From NCBI RefSeq assembly GCF_010389155.1, contig NC_057768.1, positions 1,982,501-2,046,500 on the forward strand: a stretch of 64,000 nucleotides of DNA, read 5' to 3'. The stretch is from Erigeron canadensis (lineage: Eukaryota; Streptophyta; Magnoliopsida; Asterales; Asteraceae). Below, piece after piece: positions 12,360-24,194 of the stretch. A model generated the notes under the pieces. The model ran no database searches. It had not been told where the DNA came from and was given only the letters and a program-made list of their open reading frames with translations. Positions within the stretch are counted from its first letter, which is position 1; every line of letters begins with the position of its first letter. The position numbers were made by a program, and so were the translations under genes.

Positions 12360-13930
12360 AGAGCGCAAAAAAGTATTCGGAGAGTGTTCGTTTGATGATG
12401 ATGATGTTTGTTTTGTAGCAGTAGTAGGCTAGTAGCTGTGGTATTTTTAGGTGATTTTTTTTAAACTTGAAAATAAGTCACTAAAACTAGTATAAAAATG
12501 ATTAACCAACCTAATACTCAATCTAACAATATGATTACTTTTATGGAAATTACACATGAAAATGATAAAAATGAGTAGATTACACATAATAAGTGATAAA
12601 AGTATTAACTTGATTTGTTAGGTTGTATCATTACTTTTATGAAAATGTTAAATGATTGCATATATCTTTCTCAAAAATAAAATACGTTTAACATTAACTT
12701 TTAGACAACAACTAAAGAATGAAAACTTCTTTAAGGACAATGTTTGAGCGTTTACTTAGTATCGTGGAAGTAATCCTGCAGCACATAACACAAAATTCAA
12801 TAAAATGCAAAATTACAGTTAAATCGTTCTTTATATACACGCACAAATGTTGTGACCCGTAATATATTATTGTGGCACACGTACAGTATATTTAATTAAT
12901 ATTAAAATTTCATCAATCTCGCCGATAGAAAGTTAGAAAACTCGCTCATAACCCCACCACTCTTCGTTCTCGATCATCGTGTGAAAAACGCAAACTCAGG
13001 AACGTCGTAACGGGGCAAGAACTTTACCCGTTGGGACCGACCTTATTCACAAATGTGGGTTTTTATGTTGTGTTCTCAAGTTTTGATTTAAAAGAAATGA
13101 AATGAATGGAGGAGATGAGAATAGAAGAGAAGAGATCTTCTCAAATCATCCCATATTTAGGAAGAAAATTTAGGAAACAAAATCAACTAAAAAATCCATC
13201 CATATCATTTCATTTCATTTCCATTCCTTCTATTAAAAAACTCAAGAACACAAATTGTTTTGAAATCCTTTATATCCCTTTTTTTCCCAAAAAAAACTTA
13301 AGAACTCAGCATTATAGTCTGTGAGGTGAGGTGAGGATCTAACATCATGGACGGAACATTAAAGTCCAAAACCAGTAAACTTCGGTTCACCAACATCAAA
13401 TTGACCCAATTGTTGACAAAGGCCCAAATCATGGTGAAATGCAATCTTCCACGTCTAGCTTAATTAACTCAAAGGCATCAAATAGATTGACACAAACCCT
13501 TAGCTAGATGAGTGATGGGTCATTGCCATATTATTTTCGTTTATTTTCTTTTTCATATAACCATTTTTAACCAATATGTTTTGCACACCAATAAAAAAAA
13601 AAGTTTTTTTTTATCTTTCTTTTATCACACGTGAACCTTTAACTCTCTTATTATCAAGTTTCGGCAAAAGAAAAAGAAAACATTACTAAGCTAAAAATAA
13701 AGTTTTCTCGTAATAATTATTTACATAATCTCATACATTTTTGTTTGCATGTATTGTATACACATACATATAAAAAGTAACATAGTATCCAAGGAGTAAG
13801 TTTTCCTATTTATGGTGTTAGAAAGTTTTTATGATAGTTGTCACATATAATTAAATAGTGTGAAACATAATGTAATTTGTTAATATTTAATTTCAATATC
13901 TAACAATATTTTATATTTCATAATGTCTAT
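12360..13930. other. Intergenic, nothing identified
   Basis: AT-rich sequence between the G3BP-like promoter and the LINE. A short open frame at 13106-13324 has no recognisable similarity and no supporting splice or codon signal. I see no RNA gene. Confidence 0.5.
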
Positions 13931-14172
13931 CCAATATTAACAATTGCAAATTTAAAAGCTATCTTTCTCTCCTCCGCTATGGCGATTTAGGCGGGAATTA
14001 CTGTTTTTAAATTTCCGCCATTAAAATCCTTCTTTTCTCTATCATTTTACCACCAAATTTCATCATTCTTTCTTATTTTTGATCTATTTTTCATTCCGCA
14101 TAACCCTATTGGAGTAATTTTGACGTTTCCTTATGCAATAAAAAACCCTAGAATTTGGGCTTTTGTTTTAAA

Positions 14173-15859
14173 ATGCCGAAAAAAAGATCATCTGGTAGAA
14201 GCATTAAAACTCCAATAAATTTAGGCGATTATGTGATTAATAATAAGAATAATAAGAAAGTTAAAGATAATATTGATGTTAATAATAGAATTGAGAATGA
14301 TGACGTCAGCATTTTCAATTTGGAGAAGAAAAATGATTGTAAAAAATGATACATATAAGAATACTGATAAGAATTATGATTTTGAGAAGGGAGAGATTTC
14401 AATAGAATCAACAGGATTGCAGAAGGATGTTCATTCTGAAAAAGATGAAGAAGAAGAGGAATTAGGGAGTAAGAAGGGCTGTGAAGAAGAGAAAAGTGTT
14501 ACTAAGCAGGAGATGAGCAAAAATGAAGGAATTAATGGTGCTGGCAATATTGGTAATGTTCCTTCTCTATCTGTTGTTAATACTGATAAGAATCTTTTAA
14601 TGCCTAGTATTTCATATGCTAAAATTGTTAAGAATAATGCATTAGATAACAATTTGTGTTTTGTACCAATTGTTAATGAGAAAGGAGAAGAGGTTGTTAT
14701 TTTTGAGGAAGAATTAGTGGCTGAAGGGAGTAAGAAATGGCAGTTTACTGCTTGTGGTTTTTTTATGGGCTGTAAAATGAGTTTGAATGAAACGAGGTAT
14801 AACTTGAGGATAATGTGGGGAAAATATGGACTGGGGGAAATAATGTCTGATTTGAATGAGATATGTTATTTCAAGTTTAGGAGTTTGGAAGGTATGACTA
14901 ATGTGATAGAACAAAGTCCTTGGATGGTGAATGGAAAACCATTGGTGGTTCAAGAATGGAGTGTTGATGTGAATATTGAAAAGACTGATCATGGGAAAAT
15001 TCCTTTATGGGTTAAAATGATGAATGTACCTCTTGAGACATGGAATGTGAAAGGAATCAGTACCTTGGCCAGTAGATTAGGGAAACCTCTAAAGATGGAC
15101 ACTATGACTGCTTTGATGCGTCATAAAGGAGTTGGTAGATTAGGATATGCAAGAATTCTTGTGGAAATTGATGCTTTACATGAATCACAAGACAGAATAA
15201 AAGTGGTGTATAAGGATGAGCAAAATAATACTAAAAGAACTAAGTTTGTTGATGTGGAGTATAGTTGGAAGCCAGACATGTGTAAGCTTTGTAAAGTGTT
15301 TGGACATACTAGTCAGAAATGTAAAGTGAATGGTAAAGAGATAGACTGTGATAGGATTGCTGAGGAGAATAATTAATAATAAATAACATGAGGAAAAGGA
15401 GAATGGGAACACATTTTTTAGACCAAGAGATAGAAAACATGTTGTGAATAACAGGAATAAATGGTATAATGGTAAACAAAAAACTAATGGGCCTAATAAA
15501 AAAGTATGGCAAAGTAAAGAAGCAGGGAGAATTCAGCAGAATGAAGAAGGAAGTGAACAGGAGAGAAATGTTAATAAATTTGCAGTCTTAGCTTAGGAGG
15601 AGGAAGGAAAAGGAGATGAATTGGATATGGAGAAAAGTTGATTGTTGATAAGTATGTTAAGAATCAACAGCAGCCATCTATTGATGTAACTAAGAATTGG
15701 TCAAAAGTGATGATTAACTATTTTAAGGAGGGTTGGGAAGCTGTGCAGGAGGAGTATGAGAATATGGATAAAGTGAATGTTCTAGAGAATGAGAATGAGG
15801 CAATTAAGGAGTTGATTGCTGATGAAATAGGTGAAAACGATGCTCACTTGTTTAATTGA
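14173..15859 (+). pseudogene. LINE ORF1 (gag-like RNA-binding protein) remnant
   Basis: The frame opens at the ATG at 14173 (MPKKRSSGRSIKTPINLGDY), then shifts frame near 14330 into a long open frame to 15376. That part has a DUF4283-like region (FTACGFFMGCKMSLNETRYN ... SPWMVNGKPLVVQEW ... PLWVKMMNVPLETW, about 14740-15080) and a zinc knuckle CKLCKVFGHTSQKC (about 15280-15325). Two stops at 15374-15382 and further damage follow. A last in-frame stretch (15638-15859, NWSKVMINYFKEGWEAVQEE) is its C-terminus. ORF2 begins 26 bp later. Confidence 0.8.
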
Positions 15860-17805
15860 GTATTTATGTCTTGTTGTTGTGTTAATGGAGTTTAAAATCG
15901 CATGTTGGAATATTAGAGGAATGAATAATGAATTTAAGCAGAATAAGGCCATTAAGTTTATTAGAGAAGAAAGATTGCAAATTTGTGCTTTTATTGAATC
16001 TCATCTGAAAGTTATGATGATTGAGATGAGTAAGCAGGTTATGCTGTGTAGGATTGAAGCTTGTCAGGGTAGGGTCAATTTCTTTTGTAGTTTTGTGTAT
16101 GCTAGTAATAGTGGGATTGAGAGAAGGGATCTTTGGAAAAAATTGGATAAACAAAAGCAATTTGTGGGAGTGTGGCCTTGGGTAATTGTGGGAGATTTTA
16201 ATGTTACCTTGAATATTAATGAACACTCTGCAGGAGGGTCAAATGCTACATTGGATATGTGTGAATTCAGAGATACAGTCAATTTGTTAGAAGTTGAGGA
16301 TATTGGAAGTAATGGTTTTTTCTATACTTGGACTAAATCACTTAAGAGTAAGGATTGCAAAACTCTAAAGAAGTTGGCTAGAATTTTGGTGAATGAGGAA
16401 TTTTTAAGACAGATTCCTGAAGCTTATGGGATGTTTTTACCCTACTTAGTTTCTGACCATAGCCCTGTTGTAGTTATCTTTAAGGAAGACTATCCTAGAA
16501 AAGGTAGATCATTTAGATTCTCTAATTTCATTACTGAAAAGGATGGTTTTTTGGATTTGGTCAAGAAGGAATGGGAAGATAGTGGAATGGGGTTTCATAT
16601 GTACAGACTTGTGCAAAATTTTAAAAAGTTAAAGAAACCCCTTAATAGAATGAGTTGGAGTAATGGCAACTTGTTTGAGAAAGCAAATAGACTAAAGGAT
16701 AAGTTGAGGAGGGATCCGGAAGCATGTGATAAAGATCCTTATAATGGTGAGCTTAGGAAAGAAGCTGCTAAGTCTCTAAATGAGTATATTGAAGCTGCAA
16801 AGGATGAAATGAATTTGTTGCAACAAAAAGTGAAGGTGCAGTGGCTTAAAGAAGGTGACAGAAATACTGCTTTTTTTCATAGTATGTTGAAAGCTCAAAG
16901 AAATAAAAGTAAAGTGGAGATGATTTGTGATGAGTTAGGAAATAGCTATGTAGGTGATGAAGTGGCTGCACAATTTGTGGCACATTTTGAAAATTTTCTT
17001 GGGAAAACTGATCCAGTGGAACCATTATTAAATGATATTTTCAAAAATATTCTCACCAATGAGAAAGCTGCTGAAATGGTGAATTTAGTATCTGATGATG
17101 AAATTAAGGAGGCAATGTTTGATATTGATAGTAATAAGGCTTCTGGGCCTGATGGTTTCACATCTAGCTTTTTTAAGAAAGCTTAGGATGTGGTTGGAAA
17201 GGATGTGTGTGCTGCTGTAAAGTAATTTTTTATTAATGGCAAGCTGCTGGGTGAAATGAATGCTACCTTAATAGCTTTAATCCCTAAGATTGCTATTCCT
17301 AATAGGGTGTCTGATTTCAGACCTATTGCATGTTGTAATGGTTTATAAGTGCATTAGTAAGATAATTACTAAGAGAATTCAGACTGGGCTTGAAAAGATT
17401 GTGCATATCAACCAAAGTGCTTTTGTACCTAGTAGACATCCAAGACAACATCCTTATTGCCCAAAAATTGTTAAGAGGGTATAATAGGAAGCATGGTCCA
17501 AAGAGATGTGAAATGCAAATAGATATTCAAAAGGCATATGACATAATTAGTTGGAGTTTTTTGGGGAATATTTTAAAGAAATTTGGCTTTCATGAGAAGA
17601 TGGTGCATTGGATCATGACCTGTGTCACCTCAACTAAATTCTTTATTTGTGTAAATGGAGAAGTGCATGGCTATTTTAAAGGGGGCAGAGTTTTGAGACA
17701 AGGAGATCCTATATCTCCTTATTTGTTTACTTTGGTAATGGAAGTCTTCAACCTGTCAACCTGATCATGTGTAAGAACATTGCAGCTTCAAAGGAGTATA
17801 AGTAT

Positions 17806-19700
17806 TGATATGTCCATTTATATATACATTCCCATATCGTTTCTAAGTCGTTCTAAGCTTAATTATGTGCAAATTGCATGTATATTCGATGCTTTGATGG
17901 TATTGTTAGTGATTGCAGGCTTAGAACAGGTAAAATGGTTAGAAACGGCTTTCGGATGATTAAAAGATGCATTAGGATGGTTCGTGGACGTGTACAAGTG
18001 AAGACGGAATGAAAATTACAAGTTTTGGATGAAAACAGAGCTGGTGCGGAGCATATTTTGATCAGAGAGTTGGAAGATGTGAGAAAACAAGGAGGTGCGA
18101 CACACCAACCCTGTGGTGCGTCGCATATCGGGCAGAGATATTTTTGGAAACAAGGCCAAGTGCGGCTGCGCCGCACCTGATGCTTGGTGCGCCGCACCTG
18201 TAGGTCGGTTTGAGAAGACTTTTGCAAAAGGGTTTATTCCAAAAAAAAGGTAACCTATTTACACGAAATTCCTATTAAAGGTAACCTATTTTGTTTTCGT
18301 CTATTTAAAGGATCCTATTTTCAAAAAATTCCTAATAAAGGGTATATCGCTAGTTTTTGACAGACGGAGCTCGTTAAGTGTCACGTCATCAGTTTTGATG
18401 ACGTGGCACTTGACTTTGACTGGCCTATATGAGTCGGTCAAAGTCAAGTGCCACGTCATCAAAACTGATGACGTGGCATCAGTGACGTGGCACTTAACGA
18501 GCTCCGTCTGTCAAAAACTAACGATATACCCTTTATTAGGAATTTTTTGAAAATAAGATCCTTTAAATAGACAAAAACAAAATAGGTTACCTTTAATATG
18601 AATTTCATGTAAATAGGTTACCTTTTTATGGAATTTTCCCTTTGCAAAACACTATAAATACAAGACCCAAACCCTCCCATTGGATATACTTTCACTTCCA
18701 GTCGATTTTAGGGTTCTTTGAGGCAATATTCAGCAGCTTTTTCGTCCACCAAGATCTAAGGGTTGCTCATGAGTTTCAAGGCATTCAAACGTCGATTTTC
18801 TTAGCTTTTCATTCTTTTTCGCACTTTGGTACAAGATGTTTACTCTTTCTTTTACTATTTGTGACTTATTTATGATTATGTCTAGCTAAATAACTTCATC
18901 ATCCACTGAGATGAAGTGACACATTGAATAATGGTTGCATAATCTTATGAATTATAGTTGATTGTTAAACGTTTTGTCGTAATCTTCATGTTTTGAGTTC
19001 TTGTGCTCTTATCTACTGTTTTGTTGATAATGTATGAATGATTTAGAGGTATCTAAGTTTAGGAGTACATTGTTCTAGTTAATTGGGTACAATTAATAGG
19101 TGTTGACTTGTGGTAACAAGACAATAAACAACAATAGATAATAGAATTCAAAGTGTTAACGGTTTAGTAAAATCGATAGACAAGATTGTTTACAATAACA
19201 ATACAAATTCGTCAATTTAGTAGGTCTTGATGGTGAAGGTGGTTACCGGAACTTAGGGGTCGAAAGATTGGTTAATGGGTTGGATAGGTAATAAGCTAGG
19301 TGTACAACTAGTGAGTTCTTTATTAAACCTCGTTATAAAATCAACAAGTTGAATTGGTTTTAATATAGATGCAACCTAAATAATGTGTGTCATGGAGTCG
19401 AAGTGGATAATCTTTTAATTCTATTCGATATACGACAATTCTCTTTTCGATAAATTTTTCGGAATTTCTAACTCTTTCAAACAACTAACTTTTCAACACA
19501 AAAATCAAGATGACGTGGTGTCTTTAAAAACCAAACTCTTTTTAGCTACTTAAATCTCGCTAGCTCTTTGTAGTCTCTGTGGAACGAACCTGGACTTACT
19601 TTAGTCTATATTGCATACGGACGGGCCCACTGCTCGATTGTGTGTGGTATTTTATTCGGAGTATTTCTAGATTTTAATTTAACTAGATTTTTACACATCA
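17806..19700 (+). mobile_element. 1.9-kb solo LTR inserted in the LINE reverse transcriptase
   Basis: It begins TGATATGTCCATTTATATAT and ends TTTTTACACATCA (TG...CA). LINE codons EYKY on the left and YHFGCKDL on the right are separated by exactly this segment. The duplicated target is GTAT (17802-17805 and 19701-19704), 4 bp rather than 5, or AGTAT if the last A is counted as target. No internal coding region is present, so it is a solo LTR. The style of the ends and the GAACGAACCTGG segment recall Ty3/gypsy LTRs of the Tat/Athila kind (inference). GC-rich GGTGCGCCGCACC-like words occur at 18040-18200. Confidence 0.82.
18230..18640. mobile_element. Mutator-like foldback MITE (411 bp, arms of about 190 bp)
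   Basis: It is flanked by a perfect 9-bp duplication TTTGCAAAA (18221-18229 and 18641-18649), the length typical of Mutator-like elements. The ends are GGG...TTCCA and TGGAATTTTCCC, then AAAGGTAACC/GGTTACCTTT. Two near-perfect arms meet at a short loop around GGCCTATATGAGTCGG (18420-18440). The inner arms carry repeated GATGACGTGGCA/TGCCACGTCATC words. It has no coding capacity. It lies inside the solo LTR that lies inside the LINE. Confidence 0.92.
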
Positions 19701-21608
19701 GTATCATTTTGGCTGTAAGGATTTGAAGCTCTCATATATGTGTTTTGCTGATGACCTATTGGTTTTATGCAAAGGAAATATTGGATCAATTAAGGTTGTC
19801 AAACAGTCTTTAGATGAGTTTTCTAAAGTATCTGGTTTAGTGCCCAATCTTAATAAAAGTAGTATGTTTTTTGGAAGTATGGCAGAAAGGGAGAGACATG
19901 AATTACTTCAAGTTTTGCCATTTAAATGTAGAAGACTTCCTGTTAGATACCTAGGGGTTCCATTATTAGCAAAATAATTGGGGACTGCAAATTGCAAGGT
20001 TCTCATTGATAGAGTTAAAGAGAAGATTGAATGTTGGAGGAATAAAATGTTGTCATATGCTGGGAGAGTTCAGTTAATTTCATCTGTTTTGGCCTCAATG
20101 CAAATTTATTGGGCTTTTGTTTTCATGTTTCCCTGTTCTGTTAATAAGGATATTGAGAAAGTGTTTAAAAGTTTCTAGTGGAATGCTGGAGATTCTGTTA
20201 GAGGTAAAGCTAGAGTGGCATGGAAAAGTGTTTGTAAACCTAAACAACAAGGAGGTCTGGGATTGAAAGATATGAAGCAGTGGAATGAAGTGTTGCTTGT
20301 GAGACAGTTTTGGAAAATTTTGGAAAATAAAGATTCTCTTTCGGCTAATTGGGTTAATATAGTCAAATTAAAAGGAAAAAGTATTTGGTCTGTTTCAGTT
20401 GATAAATAGGATAGCTGGGATTGGAAAACCATGTTGGATTTAAGAGACAAGATTAAAGGGCATGTTAGATATGAAATTGGTAATGGTAGGATGATTTCTG
20501 TTTGGTATGAGAATGGAACTTTATGTGAAAAAATTTCAACAAGAGGCATTTATGAGGCTAGGTTAAGTGAACTTGCTGAGTTGTGTAATAATGAAGGGTG
20601 GAAGTGGCCAAATGGTTGGGAGGAGAAATTTAGTTTTTTAAATACTATTAATAAGCCAATTTTACATGAAAACATAATTGATTCTGTTAAATGGATCACT
20701 AACAAGAACAACTTAGTGCAATTTAGTACAAATCAAGCTTGGAAGGATTTAAGAGATGATTGGGCTGAAGTGGAGTGGAAGCAGGTGATCTGGTTTAGTC
20801 ATATGGTGCCTAGGCATGCTTTCATTTTGTGCGGTTGGCTGTGCAAGGAATATTAACGACTCAAGATAAGATGTTGGTATGGTAGCATAATGTAGAGTAC
20901 CAATGTGCTTTGTGTAAAGGAGGTGAGGACAACCATGATCATTTGTTCTTTCAATGTGGTTATGCCATGAAAGTCTGGAAGTGCATTAATGAATTGACTC
21001 CTATGCTAAGAGGCAGCATAAGAATGGTAGACTTAATTAGTCAGCTTGCAACTAAGAAAGTCTAGAATAATATCTCAGTAGTTGTATGCAAGCTTATGTT
21101 GGCTGCAACTGTTTATTACATATGGTAGGAGAGGAATCTGAGAACTTTCAAGAAAAAAGAAAGAAGTGAGGATGTTTTGTCCAATTTGATCAAGGATAAT
21201 GTAAGACAAAAGATGTTATCTCTCAGAATTAAGAAGTCAAAAAGTGTGGATATTGTAGCTGGAAGATGGAATTTGATGTGGAAAAATAATGAATTGAATG
21301 CCATTGTTGAATAGAGTAGAGGATGAACTGTTGGTGTGCAGACCGCTCATTTTAGTGTGTGCGAATGAGAATAGAGAGCGGTGCAAGATGACACTTCTTG
21401 GTCTCATTCTAATGCTAACTTGAGTACGTAGCTCCTGGATTTGTTTTGTGTATGTGGTGTTTGAATGTGTTGTTGATCCTAGTAGTAGTTCTTTGTATAG
21501 GTTGTCCTTTGTGTAAGATAGAATATTGGCATTCTTATTTGTTTGTAAATTTGTGCATATTAATGAAAATTCACCTTTAAAGTTAAATTTTTTTTTCATA
21601 ATGTCTAT

Positions 21609-22050
21609 TTATTTAACGAAACATGTTGTATGATGAGATTTTCGTATTAAATATATTTTAATCTTATTAAACATATTTTTATGTAACTTTTACTAAAGAT
21701 AATGTTTAAATAGTAATTGTACTTTTATATAATAATAACATGTAAGATTGTAAGCTATACGACTATATAATGAGTAGTTGGTAGCAAAGTTAAGGCGGGT
21801 TTACTAGTAAAAATTGGAAATTACGTACTCCTCCGTCACGTATTATCAATTCATAAAGTTACCTCGGTGGTAAAATTAAAGATAAAAATATTGGACTACA
21901 TACTTCGTTTACTATATACAGAGCACATTCGAATCACATTCACTTTGTAAGATCTTTTTTGACCCTATATTGTACATAAGACCGGTCCTATGTTTGTGAA
22001 TGGTGCATTGACTCACTCCCATGTACGTTCCATAACCTGTCAAATGACTT
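21609..22050. other. Intergenic, nothing identified
   Basis: AT-rich sequence following the LINE target duplication. I see no gene or defined repeat. Confidence 0.5.
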
Positions 22051-22054
22051 TATT

Positions 22055-22475
22055 CGTTATGAATTCGGTATTTTTGACTCGACTCGAAATCTGATTTTTC
22101 GACTTGTGAATCGAAACGTGACTCGAATCATAAGAGTTAGGATATTTGATAATATAAAAATTTATACTTATATATAATTTTTTATTGTAGAAATATAGTA
22201 TTGTATTGATATATTATGCTAAAAATAGTAAACATTATTAAAATTAAATCAAATTTGAAAGCATATAAAAGAGTTATATTTAAAAAAAATAAAAATAAAC
22301 TAAAAATAAAAAAATTATTTTTGTGACTCGTGACTCGGAGTACGACTCGTACCGACTCGCAAAATAAAACACGAGTCATGTTACGAGTCTGGAGCACAAC
22401 GAGTCATCCACCGAGTTGCCACGTTTTTACTTGATTTTGACTCGACTCGTGACTCGTACGAGTTTGACAACTATG
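22055..22475. repeat. GACTCG-rich repeat with inverted ends
   Basis: Both ends carry TTTTGACTCGACTCG, and GACTCG or CGAGTC occurs well over ten times in 420 bp, around an AT-rich centre. This looks like a non-autonomous TIR element of the kind whose ends are arrays of a short word. Edges and target duplication are not resolved. Confidence 0.45.
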
Positions 22476-22554
22476 CATAGTCCTACTTCATAAGCAAAAA
22501 GTAAGTCTTCGATCTATATACGAAAGTTTTGAATAAGTTATTTATAGCATACTA

Positions 22555-23335
22555 AAAACTTATGTGAATGTACAAGTGTTTTATGCGTACAATGTACAAG
22601 TTTTTATAACACATAATATTTTTTTTTACCATTTTTTCATTTTAACCTAATAAACTTTCTATCTTTTAACTTTTGTCCCACATTAAAGTTTTCGTTTGTA
22701 TTTTCTTGATATTAAATTTTGGATTCTCATATTTTTATCAAACAACTTTCACACAGTACGGTTTTACTTTAATTTTCATCCGCCTTTTTATATATCTAAT
22801 GTTTTTAATATATTCCTAAAAGCCTATGTAAATATACAAGTTCTTTATGCATGAAATATACAAGTTTCTATAGTACATAATAATTTTTATCGGTTATCAA
22901 TTTAACCCCTTAAAGTTTCTATATTTTCACTTTGTCCCAAATCAAAATTTCATTTTTATTTTATTGACACTTAACTTTTTGGTTTTTATGTTTTTACCAA
23001 GAAAACTTTCAAACAATTATGGTTTTACTTTTAACTTTTATTCGTTTTTTATAAATCTAACGTTTTTAATATATAATAAGTTTATCATTTTTACGTCTTA
23101 CGTTCATCTAATATTTAAAGCGTTCATATAACGCATAATAATATTTACCAATTTTCATTTCTCCCTAAGGTTTGTATCTTTTAACTTTTGTCCCACGTAA
23201 AAGTTTTCGTTTCATTTTCTTGACACTTAACTTTGGGTTCTCATGTTTTTATCAAACAATTTTTACACAGTTACGGTTCTACCTTTAAACATTTGATTTT
23301 TTATATTTTCATCCGTCTTTTTATATATAATACAT
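22555..23335. repeat. Three diverged tandem units of about 260 bp
   Basis: The order of words repeats three times: TATACAAGT or GTACAAG, then CATAATA, then CTTTTAACTTTTGTCCCA, AAAGTTTTCGTTT, TTGACACTTAACTTT, TTTTTATCAAACAA, CAGTTACGGTT and ATCCGTCTTTTTATAT. Units start near 22555, 22815 and 23060. Divergence between units is high and there is no open frame. Confidence 0.65.
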
Positions 23336-23339
23336 TCAT

Positions 23340-23880
23340 GTAACATTTAAAACATTAATATAGTTATTGTTTATATTTTTATATATCTTATTATTAATTT
23401 TTTACATTTTTTTATTGTTATTGTTATATGTTTAGCTGTCTTTTTTAAATTTCGGTTTAAATATTTGACATAAATCCGGGTCTAAAATATTGTCGTGTAA
23501 AAACGTATCCCGCGGTTGTTGCGGATTAGAAAACTAAAGTCTATGAAGATAGTCAAGCTTGTATCACTCAACCTAAACAAGAATATATCAAAGCGAAAAT
23601 CTAACAGACTTTTTTACCAAATCACTTTCGACCTCTACATTCAAGATGTTGATTTATGGGATTGGAAAGCGACAACCCAATAAGGAGCTTAATTGATTGT
23701 TATCATCAGAAGGAGAAAATACATATCGCGCTCTTTTTTTTTTAATAAGCAGGTTTTGTCTAAGTTACTGAGTTTTCCTTACAAGATTTTTAACGAGACA
23801 ATATCTTAATGTGTATAAAATGAATAATCAAGGGAGAATATTGTTATAAATGTATTGTTATTTATTGTGGCTATCCATAT
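23340..23880. other. Intergenic, nothing identified
   Basis: AT-rich non-coding stretch without a recognised element. Confidence 0.4.
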
Positions 23881-23884
23881 TACA

Positions 23885-24128
23885 ACAACAACAACGGTAC
23901 TCAATCCGGCAAAGCAGCCGGGTTTGAGGGAGGTAAGATGTAGACAGTTTTACCCCTACACAAAGGTAGGGAGGCTGGTTCCGAAGGAACTCCGGCCTAG
24001 GGTTTTACCCCTTGTAAAAATTCTCGACGGCAAGACGGAGTCAAGCCAAAGAGGGAGTAGTTTCAATCTCAGATCTACTCTCAATCTCAGAGAGAAGCCG
24101 AGAGTGCTCCCAACGGCTCTTTAGATAG
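23885..24128 (-). mobile_element. Au-like SINE-related repeat, partial
   Basis: The segment contains GAGGGAGGTAAGATGTAGAC, TTTTACCCCTAC and GGTAGGGAGGCTGGTTCCGA. This is the same block as the 3' part of the SINE at 54850-55083 (GGAGGTTAAGATGTAGGCAG, GAGGCTGCTTCCAG). A CAACAACAAC run precedes it. The tRNA-like 5' part is not evident, so this is a truncated or related copy. Confidence 0.5.
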
Positions 24129-24194
24129 AGGATATCATTTATGTTTAAATATCCATATTCTTTGACCTATATCTCATTTATGTTTACAATGACA

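Larger units (their letters stand above)
15885..21314 (+). pseudogene. LINE ORF2 remnant: endonuclease, reverse transcriptase, zinc-binding tail
   Basis: It starts MEFKIACWNIRGMNNEFKQ, an APE-type endonuclease. GDFNVTLNINEHSAGG and SDHSPVVV give further catalytic motifs, but the stretch after ESHLK is far too short, so the endonuclease has an internal deletion. The RT follows: NKASGPDGF (17130), QSAFVPSRH (17415), QIDIQKAYDIISW (17516), RQGDPISPYLFTLVMEVF (17697). It is cut by the LTR at 17806-19700 and resumes with FADDLLVLCKG (19742). The zinc-binding domain is recognisable (CALCKGGEDNHDHLFFQCGYA, about 20910-20970), then YYIW-ERNLRTFKKK. Stops lie at 17184, 17223, 19975, 20176, 20407, 20883, 21063 and 21126, with frameshifts near 17330, 17450 and 17760. 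Confidence 0.88.
13931..21593 (+). mobile_element. L1-type LINE, degenerate, with 15-bp target-site duplication
   Basis: It is flanked by TTTCATAATGTCTAT at 13916-13930 and 21594-21608 (15 of 15 identical), the long duplication expected of target-primed reverse transcription. The order is 5' leader, ORF1 (DUF4283-like and CCHC zinc knuckle), ORF2 (endonuclease, reverse transcriptase, zinc-binding RT C-terminus), then 3' UTR. Without the 1.9-kb LTR insertion the element is about 5.8 kb, a normal full length for plant L1 LINEs. The 3' end runs into T-rich sequence and lacks an obvious poly(A) tail, which is slightly unusual. Multiple frameshifts and stops show that it is dead. Confidence 0.9.

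Noticed and set aside
18642..18875. 77-codon open frame in the LTR as a gene
   Set aside because: It begins at the edge of a MITE target duplication and lies within a solo LTR; no recognisable similarity.
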